Shown in pieces: positions 15,724 to 24,164 of a DNA stretch of 43,388 nt. A program made the position numbers and the translations under genes. The notes below the pieces were generated by a model. The model had not been told where the DNA came from, ran no database searches, and saw nothing but the letters and a program-made list of their open reading frames with translations. Within the stretch, counting starts at the first letter, position 1. Each line of letters starts with the position of its first letter. The DNA is from UBA8524 sp964215915 (GTDB lineage Bacteria; Bacteroidota; Bacteroidia; UBA8524): positions 1 through 43,388 of the forward strand of contig CAXPEB010000032.1 in the NCBI GenBank assembly GCA_964215915.1. Direction: 5' to 3'.

Positions 15724-17364
15724 ATGAAGAAACCGCTTACCATTATCCTGTTGCTGGTTCTACCGATCCTCCAAACAAAAGCACAGCAAACCATCGGGTT
15801 GTTCAAAAACACCCCCGAATCCTTTGACGGATATACCCTGTTTGCCCCGATAAAAAGTACAACGACCTACCTTATCAATAACTGCGGAGAAAAAGTACAT
15901 AGTTGGCCCAGTCAATATCAGCCCAATTTATCCTGCTACCTGCTGGAAAACGGTATTCTTCTGCGAACCGGAAAGGTCCCCGGTCCCGGAGGCGGAAGCA
16001 GTATCGTGGAAATGATCGATTGGGACGGTACCGTGATCTGGGAATATTCTATGGACGCCACCATTGGTACTCCGCATCACGATATTGCCCCATTGCCAAA
16101 CGGGAACATACTGTTCATCGTTTCGGATGAGCGCACGCAAGCCGAACTTTCTCAGGCCGGAGGAACCACGCAGCTCTCTGAAATAACATCAGAACAGATC
16201 GTAGAAGTACAACCGGATCTCGTAAACGGAGGTGGAACCGTGGTATGGGTATGGAAGGCCTGGGACCACCTGATTCAGGATGTGAATAATGCCAAAGATC
16301 ATTTTGGTACCGTATCCGCTCACCCGGAAAAGATCGATATCAACTTCCTTAACCACAAAAAGGCCGACTGGCTGCATATCAATGGCATCGACTACCACGC
16401 AAAATTTGATCAAATCATAGTGAGTGTGCATAATTTCAGTGAGTTCTGGATCATCGATCATTCGACTACCACGACAGAAGCCGCTTCTTCTGCCGGAGGT
16501 ACATTTGGTAAAGGGGGAGATCTCCTGTATCGCTGGGGGAATCCGCAGGCTTACGATCAGGGAGACGCCAACGATCAGAAACTGTTTTTACAGCATCATA
16601 CTCATTGGATACCGGAATCCTTGCCCGGTGGAGGGAAGATATTGCTATTCAATAACCAGGCGGGCACCTTGTCAGGAAAGAACTATTCTACTGTTGATGT
16701 AGTCACACCGCCTGTGGATGCCAACGGGTTTTATACCTATTCCGGGGGGAGCTATGCCCCGGCAGATTTTGATTGGACGTATCAAGCGCCTGTACCCACG
16801 GAGTTTTATTCCAGTATAATATCTGGTGTCCAGCGCCTGGAAAATGGAAATACCCTGATTTGCGAAGGCGTAACCGGACGTTTTTTTGAAGTGGATGAGA
16901 ACACCACCACTGTGTGGGAATACGTAAACCCGGTAAACGATCAGGGGCCTCAAGCCCAGGAAGCGAGTATTACCGATAACAATACCTTCCGTTGTACGCG
17001 GTATGCCCCATTTTATCCTGGCTTGTCCGGTCGCGATCTCACTCCGCAAGGGTATATCGAGTCGGGCTCCACATTTTCCTGCGAGCTGTATCCAACAGGC
17101 ATTCCCGAAACCGATTTATCGTCGGAAAGGTTTCGGGTTTATCCGAACCCAGCTAACGACAAACTGAATGTTGAGACGGTTTTTACCGGAGCGTATCATG
17201 TGAGTCTCTACAATGCAAAAGGACAGCTTGTGACAGATTCAAATCTCAGTCCCCAAGACCAAAGCTGTGTGCTTGAAGTCGGGATGCTGAATACCGGTTT
17301 CTACTATATCGTGATCTCGGGCGACTCGGAAAGATGGACGGAAAGGCTGCTTATAACGAAATAA
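15724..17364 (+). CDS. Arylsulfotransferase (ASST)-like T9SS-secreted protein
   Basis: A 546-residue exported protein. A signal peptide (1-21) precedes a six-bladed-propeller type arylsulfotransferase region (about 30-455) with motifs HHDIAPLPNGNILFIV, DWLHINGIDYH, VHNFSEFWIID and LQHHTHWIPESLPGGGKILL; the histidines fit positions used for the sulfo-enzyme intermediate in characterised ASSTs. The end is a T9SS sorting domain from about 468 (RFRVYPNPANDKLNVETVF, then LNTGFYYIVIS). Real sulfotransferase activity is not proven: many Bacteroidota members of this family are uncharacterised. Confidence 0.78.
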   Translation: MKKPLTIILLLVLPILQTKAQQTIGLFKNTPESFDGYTLFAPIKSTTTYLINNCGEKVHSWPSQYQPNLSCYLLENGILLRTGKVPGPGGGSSIVEMIDWDGTVIWEYSMDATIGTPHHDIAPLPNGNILFIVSDERTQAELSQAGGTTQLSEITSEQIVEVQPDLVNGGGTVVWVWKAWDHLIQDVNNAKDHFGTVSAHPEKIDINFLNHKKADWLHINGIDYHAKFDQIIVSVHNFSEFWIIDHSTTTTEAASSAGGTFGKGGDLLYRWGNPQAYDQGDANDQKLFLQHHTHWIPESLPGGGKILLFNNQAGTLSGKNYSTVDVVTPPVDANGFYTYSGGSYAPADFDWTYQAPVPTEFYSSIISGVQRLENGNTLICEGVTGRFFEVDENTTTVWEYVNPVNDQGPQAQEASITDNNTFRCTRYAPFYPGLSGRDLTPQGYIESGSTFSCELYPTGIPETDLSSERFRVYPNPANDKLNVETVFTGAYHVSLYNAKGQLVTDSNLSPQDQSCVLEVGMLNTGFYYIVISGDSERWTERLLITK

Positions 17365-17387
17365 GCGAACGACGGTCACTGTATTCC

Positions 17388-17415
17388 AAAAACAGGCCTA
17401 AGGAATTATGGCCTG
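17388..17415 (-). terminator. Rho-independent terminator of the ppk operon
   Basis: On the minus strand CAGGCC and GGCCTG form a 6-bp stem with an 11-nt loop, followed by five T residues. The upstream arm lies inside the last ppk codons and the stop codon lies in the hairpin. It sits in the 33-bp gap between convergent genes. Confidence 0.55.
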
Positions 17416-19497
17416 AGCCTTCTCGGTTTTCAGGCTGAGGTAATCATAAAACTCGAATTGAGCCCGGATAGACGGAAGGCTGTGTTCTTTCATCGTGTTC
17501 TGCTGTTTCTCATCGATGATACGGGCCTTAACATTGTCATTCCACTGGATTTCAAACATATCTCTCAACTCTTGCTGGATATCCGGGTCGTAGATCGGGA
17601 AGGCCGTTTCAATACGCCGGTCCAGATTTCGGGTCATCCAGTCGGCAGAGCTCAGGAAGGTTTTTTCAGTACCGCCATTGCAGAAAATAAAGAGTCGGGA
17701 ATGTTCCAGGAATTTGTCGACAATACTGATAACTTCAATATGTTCGCTTTGTCCTTTTTTTCCGGGTATCAGACTACAGATTCCCCGTATGATCAGGCGG
17801 ATGTTTACTCCGGCATTGCTGGCCTCATAGAGCTTCTGAATCATATCTTCATCAACCAGGCTGTTCATTTTGGCATGAATCCAAGCCGGCTTATTCTTCT
17901 TGGCATTACGGATCTCCACGTCGATCATCTTCAGGAATTCCATCTTCATATAATAAGGGGAAACCAGCAGATGAGAGAACCGGTATTGGATTCTCGGGAA
18001 ATTTTTGATGAAGCTGAAGACCTTTACCACATCCTTGGTAATGCGCGTATCAGCAGTGAAAATTGCCGTGTCACTGTATAGCCGGGCCGTACGTCCGTTG
18101 TAGTTTCCGGTAGAGAGGTGGGCATAATGCACGGTTTTATTGTTTTCTCTCCGGAAAACGACACAACACTTGCCGTGGATCTTATAGTTGGGTACCCCGA
18201 AAATTACAGAGGCGCCCGCCTCCTGCAATTTATTGGTCCAGTATAGATTGGATTCCTCATCGAAACGTGCCTGCAACTCCATTACAACGGTCACTTCTTT
18301 CCCGTTTTTTATGGCATTGATCAGTGAGTTTACAATATTACTATGCCTGGCTACGCGGTACAGAGTGATCTTTATGGCATAGACACTGGGGTCAATGGCT
18401 GCCTCTCTGAGGAAGCGGATTACGTAATCAAAGGATTGATACGGATGATGGAGGATAACATCTTTCTTTTTGATCTCATCGAACAAAACCCGGGTTTGTT
18501 CAAAGCGTGGAATACTCAGGGGCTTAATGGTTTCATACCAGAATGCGTCATCACCGACCTTGGGAAAGTCAAAAAAGTCCTTGAAATTATGATAGCGGCC
18601 ACCAGGGATAATTCCTTCCCGGGTAATACCGCTGCGCCGGATCAGGAATTGAAGCATATCATCCGGCATCTCTTCATCATAGATGAAACGCACCGGAGCT
18701 CCTTTTGGCCTTTCTTTCAGCGATTTCTCGATTTTGGTGATCAGAGATCCCGGGAGATCGGTATCAATATCCAACTCAGCATCTCGGGTCACTTTGATGG
18801 TGTATGCCTCGAACTGATCGTATTCGAAGAACGAGAAGATATCGGGCAGGCTGATCCGGATCACGTCATCCAGCAACATGATATAGGTGTTGTCGTCGCT
18901 GGCAGGAAGAATAAAAAAACGGTTCAGTACTTCCGAGGGGACTTCCACCAGGGCATACTTGGGCTTTTGGCTTCCGTCAGCACGCGACATCTTCACAGCC
19001 AGGTATATGGATTTGTCTCGCAGGAAAGGAAACTCCCGAAGGTGGTCCAGCATCACAGGGAACAGGAAGGAGAGCACCTCCGATTTATAAAATTCCTTAA
19101 CCTTGATGCGCTGGGTATTGCTTAACTGATGCTCATTGATCAGGAAGATTTTATTGGCAGCCAGTCCCTGAACGATTTGTTCTTCAAAGATCTCATTGAA
19201 CCTGTCCTGCTGCTTTACCACAGTTTTCTGAATGGTATTCAGGAGCTTACTGGTCTCACCGGCCTCCTTGAGTTTGGATTTTTTCTGGTAACGGAGCAGC
19301 CTGCGCACGGATGCCACCCTAACCCGGAAGAATTCGTCGAGGTTGGAGGAAAATATGGCCAGGAACTTCATCCGTTCGGCAAGAGGAACACTTGGGTTCT
19401 CGGCTTCCTGCAATACCCTTCCGTTGAACGAGAGCCAGCTCAGTTCACGGTTGATTATGGGAAAGGTTTTTTTGGTCTTGGAACTCTTCGTACTCAT
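17398..19497 (-). CDS. ppk1: Polyphosphate kinase
   Basis: PPK1 transfers the terminal phosphate of ATP onto long-chain polyphosphate, reversibly. The 699-residue protein has the N-terminal helical domain (INRELSWLSFNGRVLQEA at 15-32; FLAIFSSNLDEFFRVRV), a head domain, and two C-terminal phospholipase-D-like domains. The phospho-accepting histidine is H441 (YKIHGKCCVV), and HLSTGNYN follows at 460-467. Length is normal. Its ATG overlaps the stop of the upstream exonuclease-family gene by 4 bp, so the two are co-translated. Confidence 0.97.
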   Translation of the reverse strand: MSTKSSKTKKTFPIINRELSWLSFNGRVLQEAENPSVPLAERMKFLAIFSSNLDEFFRVRVASVRRLLRYQKKSKLKEAGETSKLLNTIQKTVVKQQDRFNEIFEEQIVQGLAANKIFLINEHQLSNTQRIKVKEFYKSEVLSFLFPVMLDHLREFPFLRDKSIYLAVKMSRADGSQKPKYALVEVPSEVLNRFFILPASDDNTYIMLLDDVIRISLPDIFSFFEYDQFEAYTIKVTRDAELDIDTDLPGSLITKIEKSLKERPKGAPVRFIYDEEMPDDMLQFLIRRSGITREGIIPGGRYHNFKDFFDFPKVGDDAFWYETIKPLSIPRFEQTRVLFDEIKKKDVILHHPYQSFDYVIRFLREAAIDPSVYAIKITLYRVARHSNIVNSLINAIKNGKEVTVVMELQARFDEESNLYWTNKLQEAGASVIFGVPNYKIHGKCCVVFRRENNKTVHYAHLSTGNYNGRTARLYSDTAIFTADTRITKDVVKVFSFIKNFPRIQYRFSHLLVSPYYMKMEFLKMIDVEIRNAKKNKPAWIHAKMNSLVDEDMIQKLYEASNAGVNIRLIIRGICSLIPGKKGQSEHIEVISIVDKFLEHSRLFIFCNGGTEKTFLSSADWMTRNLDRRIETAFPIYDPDIQQELRDMFEIQWNDNVKARIIDEKQQNTMKEHSLPSIRAQFEFYDYLSLKTEKAQAIIP

Positions 19498-20528
19498 TGT
19501 TTCAAATACAGGGTCATACGGATAGGCAAGTGATCGCTGTATCCGCCAAGGTAGTGATTACCGGCATAGGTTCTCCAGGGATTTCCGGCATAACGGCCTT
19601 GCTGTTCGAGAAGGTGGTCTGCGGTGATTATGGTGGCCCCATCTCCACCTACATGCAGTACTGCGGTGGAGTCGGTTAAAGAGCGGCTTACGATAAACTG
19701 ATCCAGCATGTTCCAGTTACCCCGGTAATTGTAAGTCCCTTTCTTGTCCAGGTGCAGCCCCCACATCAGGTTCACCAGTTCGCCTTTCTCTTTCGGTGAA
19801 GTGGCTCCTAATACCTGGTATAGGGAAGAATCGGTGGGTTCATCATTAAAATCACCCATGATCACAAAAGGCATTTGCGGCTCCTTCCGGTGGATGGAAT
19901 CTGTAAAATATTTCAACCAGCTGGCTACAAGAGCCCGTTTCGGAGCACTGGCTTCTTCGCCTCCTCTCCGGCTTGGAAAATGGTTTACCGAACACCAGAA
20001 TTCCGTTCCTTCCCAATAAAGGCGTGCAAGGAGAACGTCCCTGGTTCGGAACAGGCTATCCTCAGGCAAGGTAATATTCAGGAATTCCCGTTCCATAATC
20101 TTGATATTGTCCGGTACCAGCAATGCCACATCAATGCCCCGGGCATCGGGTGAGTTACGGTGAACAATCTGAAAGGAGTATTCCTTCAGGAGTTCGGTGG
20201 AGATCAGGTCTTCCAGCACTTCCCGGTTTTCAACTTCAATAAGTCCCACAAGGCTGTGTTGATCGCCCATGGCATCATGAATCACCTGGCTCAGCATCTT
20301 CAGTTTTTTATGATAACGCTCACCGGTCCACTGTTTTTCCGTCCCAGGCATAAATTCTTCGTCATGCGTAATGGGGTCGTCCAGGGTGTCAAAAAGGTTC
20401 TCCACATTGTAACTGATCACCCTGATCTGTTCGTACTTAGGACCGTTGGCAGGTGCGCTACCGTTATAACCTGAAACAAGCGGAAACAGAGCCAGCAGGC
20501 AGGTCAATAAAAATAATCCTTGGGGCAT
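19494..20528 (-). CDS. Exported endonuclease/exonuclease/phosphatase-family protein
   Basis: A 344-residue protein of the EEP superfamily, which hydrolyses phosphodiesters or phosphomonoesters with a divalent metal. The catalytic motifs are all present: VISYNVENLFD, LIGLIEVEN-type (LVGLIEVENREVL), SVNHFPSRRGG, VIMGDFNDEP and GGYSDHLPIRM. I place the start at 20528, giving a signal peptide MPQGLFLLTCLLALFPLVSG; an open frame back to 20615 has no support. The product is therefore predicted to act outside the cytoplasm on nucleic acid, nucleotides or phospholipid. It overlaps ppk by 4 bp, which suggests a shared phosphate theme. Confidence 0.85.
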   Translation of the reverse strand: MPQGLFLLTCLLALFPLVSGYNGSAPANGPKYEQIRVISYNVENLFDTLDDPITHDEEFMPGTEKQWTGERYHKKLKMLSQVIHDAMGDQHSLVGLIEVENREVLEDLISTELLKEYSFQIVHRNSPDARGIDVALLVPDNIKIMEREFLNITLPEDSLFRTRDVLLARLYWEGTEFWCSVNHFPSRRGGEEASAPKRALVASWLKYFTDSIHRKEPQMPFVIMGDFNDEPTDSSLYQVLGATSPKEKGELVNLMWGLHLDKKGTYNYRGNWNMLDQFIVSRSLTDSTAVLHVGGDGATIITADHLLEQQGRYAGNPWRTYAGNHYLGGYSDHLPIRMTLYLKQ

Positions 20529-20534
20529 ATCCCG

Positions 20535-20542
20535 CGAAAATA
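20535..20542 (-). promoter_or_regulatory. -7 box TATTTTCG of the EEP-ppk operon
   Basis: On the minus strand TATTTTCG lies 6 nt before the chosen ATG at 20528. It is the same one-base variant as at 4970-4977 and supports the shorter start. The opposite-strand promoter of the phosphohexomutase gene is 78 bp away. Confidence 0.5.
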
Positions 20543-20596
20543 GCCCCTGAATACCGTGATTCCGTGTTAAATTTTTCCGATTACACAGGGGTTTCC

Positions 20597-20628
20597 TTTG
20601 ATTGCACAAGGGCAAAGGGCTATTTTTG
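20597..20628 (+). promoter_or_regulatory. Bacteroidota promoter TTTG-N20-TATTTTTG before the phosphohexomutase gene
   Basis: TTTG at 20597-20600 and TATTTTTG at 20621-20628 are 20 nt apart, an excellent match to the -33/-7 consensus of the phylum. The ATG at 20645 is 16 nt downstream, so this message should have a short leader. Confidence 0.75.
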
Positions 20629-20644
20629 CGCCCTTAAAGGTTAT

Positions 20645-22036
20645 ATGACGCTCATAAAATCGATTTCCGGGATTCGCGGAACCATGGGGGGGATTGCTGG
20701 TGAAGGACTTACCCCGGTTGATATTGTAAAATTTACTACTGCCTATGGAATTTGGTTGTCCAGAACGGCAGAAAGCCGCAAGGTGGTGATTGGCCGTGAC
20801 GCCCGGATCTCCGGCGAAATGGTTCGTCAGTTGGTAAGCGGCACCCTCCTGGCCATGGGTTATGACGTGGTTGACCTAGGGCTTTCTACCACACCTACCG
20901 TGGAAATGGCCGTGCCGGATCTTCAGGCTGCCGGAGGGATTATTCTCACAGCAAGCCACAACCCCAAACAATGGAATGCCCTGAAGCTGTTGAACTCCAA
21001 AGGGGAGTTCATTTCAGCTGAGTCCGGAGCCGAACTCCTTCGTATTGCCGAGAACGAGAACCCAAGCTATGTCCCTCTGGAAAAAATGGGAACGTATTCG
21101 ACCATCGAGGGGTATATCGATATCCATATTCGGAAAATACTGGAACATCCCCTGGTGGATACCGAAGCTATCCGTCAACGGAAATTCCGTATCGTAGTGG
21201 ATGCGGTCAACTCCACCGGAGGAATTGCTGTTCCGGCATTGTTACGTGCCCTGGGGGTAGACACCATTCACGAAATTTATTGTACACCTGACGGCAAGTT
21301 TCCGCATAACCCGGAGCCCCTGCCTGAGCATCTTGGCGCCATTTCCGGTGAAGTAAAATTCCAGAAGGCAGATCTGGGTGTGGTGGTGGACCCCGATGTA
21401 GATCGACTTGCGATTGTTTGCGAAGACGGTTCCATGTTCGGAGAAGAATATACGCTGGTAGCAGTGGCTGATTATATCCTGAGCCAGAATTCCGGTAATT
21501 CCGTAAGCAACCTGTCTTCCTCACGTGCCCTGCGAGATATTACCGAAAAGCACGGTGGCACCTACTACAGTTCTGCTGTAGGAGAGGTGAACGTGGTAGA
21601 GAAGATGAAAGAAGTAAGAGCCGTAATCGGGGGAGAAGGGAACGGTGGGATCATCGTGCCGGAACTTCATTACGGCAGGGATGCCCTGATCGGTATCGCG
21701 CTATTTCTCTCGCACCTGGCGCGCTTCGGGAAAACCTGTTCCTACCTCCGTGAGACTTACCCGGATTATTACATCGCCAAGAAAAAGATACAACTGGAGG
21801 AAGGGATGGATCTTGACGGACTGCTGAAAAGTATTGCCGGTAAATATGCTTCCCAACCGCAGATTACGATCGATGGTCTCAAGATTGAATTCGGGATGGA
21901 ATGGGTACACCTCCGCCGGTCTAACACCGAACCCATCATTCGTATCTATGCGGAAAGCCAGAGTGAAAGTACGGCCAATACCCTGGCTGATAAACTCATT
22001 ATGGACATCAAGGAATTACTCAACGGCTCCAAATAG
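20645..22036 (+). CDS. glmM: Phosphoglucosamine mutase/phosphohexomutase
   Basis: A 463-residue alpha-D-phosphohexomutase. The N-terminus SISGIRGTMGG, the phosphoserine loop TASHNPKQWN (S104 is the carrier serine), the metal loop DPDVDR (249-254) and the sugar-binding GGEGNGG are in place. In Bacteroidota this type is annotated as GlmM, making glucosamine-1-phosphate for peptidoglycan and LPS; a general phosphomannomutase role is also possible. The start at 20645 fits the family N-terminus and the promoter; the open frame continuing back to 20453 is not coding. It lies 18 bp before ychF. Confidence 0.9.
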   Translation: MTLIKSISGIRGTMGGIAGEGLTPVDIVKFTTAYGIWLSRTAESRKVVIGRDARISGEMVRQLVSGTLLAMGYDVVDLGLSTTPTVEMAVPDLQAAGGIILTASHNPKQWNALKLLNSKGEFISAESGAELLRIAENENPSYVPLEKMGTYSTIEGYIDIHIRKILEHPLVDTEAIRQRKFRIVVDAVNSTGGIAVPALLRALGVDTIHEIYCTPDGKFPHNPEPLPEHLGAISGEVKFQKADLGVVVDPDVDRLAIVCEDGSMFGEEYTLVAVADYILSQNSGNSVSNLSSSRALRDITEKHGGTYYSSAVGEVNVVEKMKEVRAVIGGEGNGGIIVPELHYGRDALIGIALFLSHLARFGKTCSYLRETYPDYYIAKKKIQLEEGMDLDGLLKSIAGKYASQPQITIDGLKIEFGMEWVHLRRSNTEPIIRIYAESQSESTANTLADKLIMDIKELLNGSK

Positions 22037-22054
22037 CCCAATAAATAACGATAC

Positions 22055-23155
22055 ATGGCTTTACAATGCGGTATAGTCGGGCTTCCTAATGTAGGTAAGT
22101 CGACCTTGTTCAACTGCCTGAGCAATGCCAAAGCGCAGGCGGCTAATTTTCCATTCTGTACCATCGAACCCAATGTAGGGGTGATCACCGTACCCGATGA
22201 AAGGCTTTATGAACTGGAGCGCCTGGTTAAACCACAACGGGTAGTACCTACAACCATTGAGATCGTGGATATAGCCGGGTTGGTAAAAGGTGCCTCGAAG
22301 GGGGAAGGTCTGGGAAATCAGTTCCTGGGAAATATCCGTAACGTTGATGCCATCCTCCATGTGGTCCGCTGTTTCGACGACCCCAATGTGGTGCATGTCG
22401 ATGGATCGGTAGATCCTGTTCGTGACAAAGAGATTATCGATACCGAGCTGCAACTCAAGGATATTGACACCGTGGATAAGCGCCTGGCCAAAGTGGAAAA
22501 GGCAGGCAAATCAGGAGATGCCCAGGCCAAAAAGGAAACGGATTTGCTAAAACGGATCCGGGAAACGCTGGAGCAGGGTATCAATGCCAGAACGGTTGAA
22601 CCCCAGAACGAAGACGAACGCCGCCTGATTCGCGAATTCCAGCTGCTTACCACCAAACCGGTTCTTTATGTGTGTAATGTGGATGAATCAGCAGTGGTCA
22701 GCGGTAACGCTTACACAGAGGCCTTTGCCAAAGCAGTGAATGAGGAGAAAGCAGAGATCCTGATCATTTCAGCGGCAATTGAGGCCGATATCATGGAACT
22801 CGAAAGTTTTGACGACCGCCAGGCTTTCCTTGCTGATTATGGTTTGGAAGAAAGCGGAGTGGTACGGCTGATCCGGGCCAGCTACAAGCTGCTTGATCTC
22901 ATTACATATTTCACCGCAGGAGTGCAGGAGGTTAGAGCGTGGACCATTGCCCAGCATACCCGCGCACCTCAGGCAGCAGGTGTCATTCACAGTGATTTTG
23001 AAAAGGGCTTTATCCGGGCCGAGGTGATCAAATACCAGGATTATGTGCAATACGGCTCGGAAGCAGCCGTGAAAGAAGCCGGGAAACTTAATGTTGAAGG
23101 GAAGGAGTATGTAGTTGGCGACGGTGACGTGATGCATTTCCGCTTCAATGTTTAA
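22055..23155 (+). CDS. ychF: Obg-family ATPase YchF
   Basis: A 366-residue translation-factor-type NTPase that binds ribosomes and prefers ATP to GTP. The P-loop GLPNVGKS is at 9-16, the switch/G3 region VDIAGLVKGASKGEGLGN follows near 71-88, a helical insert spans about 125-205, and a C-terminal TGS domain ends YVVGDGDVMHFRFNV. The G4 position reads CNVDE, a non-NKxD sequence as in known YchF proteins. Length is normal. It follows glmM closely and is probably in the same transcript. Confidence 0.96.
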   Translation: MALQCGIVGLPNVGKSTLFNCLSNAKAQAANFPFCTIEPNVGVITVPDERLYELERLVKPQRVVPTTIEIVDIAGLVKGASKGEGLGNQFLGNIRNVDAILHVVRCFDDPNVVHVDGSVDPVRDKEIIDTELQLKDIDTVDKRLAKVEKAGKSGDAQAKKETDLLKRIRETLEQGINARTVEPQNEDERRLIREFQLLTTKPVLYVCNVDESAVVSGNAYTEAFAKAVNEEKAEILIISAAIEADIMELESFDDRQAFLADYGLEESGVVRLIRASYKLLDLITYFTAGVQEVRAWTIAQHTRAPQAAGVIHSDFEKGFIRAEVIKYQDYVQYGSEAAVKEAGKLNVEGKEYVVGDGDVMHFRFNV

Positions 23156-23171
23156 ATCGTAACTTCGTTTG

Positions 23172-23696
23172 ATGTTCGTTCTCACTGAAAACGACTACGC
23201 CGCGTATTACCGGCCATACCTGGAAGGGCTCCCTTCCCGGGATATTTTTCAGTTTCTGGAGGACCAGAAGGACGAAATGCTGCGCTTCATGCAAACTGTA
23301 CCCGAAGACAAATGGGACTTTGCTTACGATAAAGACAAATGGACCATCCGCGAAGTTCTGGGGCACCTGGTGGATTCCGAGATTATCTTCGGGTATCGGG
23401 CTCTGGCATTTGTTCGGGGAGAAAAGCAGGCCCTTCCCGGATACGAGGAGAATGACTATGTGAAGGCAGGAAGGTTTACCGATATGGATATCCAGTTGAT
23501 CGTTAATCTCTGGCTCCAAGCCAGGGAACTGAACCTGGACTTGTTTCATACGGTCAGTGACGAAGACTGGGAACATGAAGGAACTGCAAACGGTAACCTG
23601 ATGAAAGCCGGAGCTATTCCGTATATCATTGCCGGTCATGTACGTCATCACCTCCGAATCATCAAAGAACGCTACCTCAATACCAGCGCCTGGTAA
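23172..23696 (+). CDS. DinB-like metal-binding four-helix protein
   Basis: A 174-residue DinB/YfiT-superfamily protein. Three histidines of the metal triad are recognisable: one in REVLGHLVDSE (about 60) and two in AGHVRHHLRIIKERY near the C-terminus. Members include thiol-dependent transferases and stress proteins, so the reaction cannot be named. I start at the ATG at 23172; a TTG one codon earlier is also possible. It lies 16 bp after ychF. Confidence 0.82.
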   Translation: MFVLTENDYAAYYRPYLEGLPSRDIFQFLEDQKDEMLRFMQTVPEDKWDFAYDKDKWTIREVLGHLVDSEIIFGYRALAFVRGEKQALPGYEENDYVKAGRFTDMDIQLIVNLWLQARELNLDLFHTVSDEDWEHEGTANGNLMKAGAIPYIIAGHVRHHLRIIKERYLNTSAW

Positions 23697-23741
23697 ACGA
23701 AAGTTTGACCAAACACTGACATAACGTCTTATCCGATTGCC

Positions 23742-23749
23742 GATATTTG
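23742..23749 (+). promoter_or_regulatory. Candidate -7 box GATATTTG before yraN
   Basis: GATATTTG matches TAnnTTTG except for its first base, and ends 6 nt before the ATG at 23756, a spacing seen at other genes here. It overlaps the alternative TTG start at 23747 and so favours the ATG. Confidence 0.35.
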
Positions 23750-23755
23750 ACCGAC

Positions 23756-24148
23756 ATGCGGGAAACAGGGAAGGTTGGGCGTTTTGGGGAAGACCTTGCA
23801 GAAAGCCATTACCTCAGCAAAGGCTTTGTAATACTGGCGCGAAACTGGCGCTGGGGCAGAGCGGAGATTGACCTGATAGCCGGAAAAGAGGACCTCATTG
23901 TTTTTGTGGAAGTCAAAACCAGGAAGAATGCGGATTTCGGGTTGCCTGAGTTAATGTTGGCCGCAGCACAAAAGAGGCGGATTCTGAATGCGGCGGAAGC
24001 CTTTCTGGCTAACTTGAGGCCCGGGTTGGAGTCGCGTATGGATGTGGTTGCCGTATTGTTGGATGCAGATGTGCCGAAGCTTCATGTGGTAGAAGCTGCA
24101 TTTATTCCTAATTGGATGGAAGGTCCGGCAAGGTCATTCCAGTCCTAG
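23756..24148 (+). CDS. YraN/UPF0102-family nuclease-fold protein
   Basis: A 130-residue protein of the UPF0102 family, which has a restriction-endonuclease-like core. Visible are the conserved GRFGEDLAESHYLSKGF, RNWRWGRAEIDLIA (catalytic-type E and D) and FVEVKTRKN (the ExK motif). Its function in cells is not established. A TTG at 23747 would add three residues. It lies 16 bp upstream of lipB. Confidence 0.88.
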   Translation: MRETGKVGRFGEDLAESHYLSKGFVILARNWRWGRAEIDLIAGKEDLIVFVEVKTRKNADFGLPELMLAAAQKRRILNAAEAFLANLRPGLESRMDVVAVLLDADVPKLHVVEAAFIPNWMEGPARSFQS

Positions 24149-24152
24149 GTTG

Positions 24153-24160
24153 TATCTTTG
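24153..24160 (+). promoter_or_regulatory. -7 box TATCTTTG before lipB
   Basis: This is a perfect TAnnTTTG box, ending 4 nt before the lipB ATG. No convincing TTTG is found at the -33 distance. The spacing predicts a leaderless or nearly leaderless message. Confidence 0.6.
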
Positions 24161-24164
24161 AATC

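Noticed and set aside
18343..19125. 260-codon plus-strand frame over ppk1
   Set aside because: It is antisense to a certain ppk1 with all catalytic motifs.
20453..20644. 64-codon N-terminal extension of the phosphohexomutase
   Set aside because: It would run through the TTTG-N20-TATTTTTG promoter and through the start region of the divergent gene, and the family N-terminus begins at 20645.
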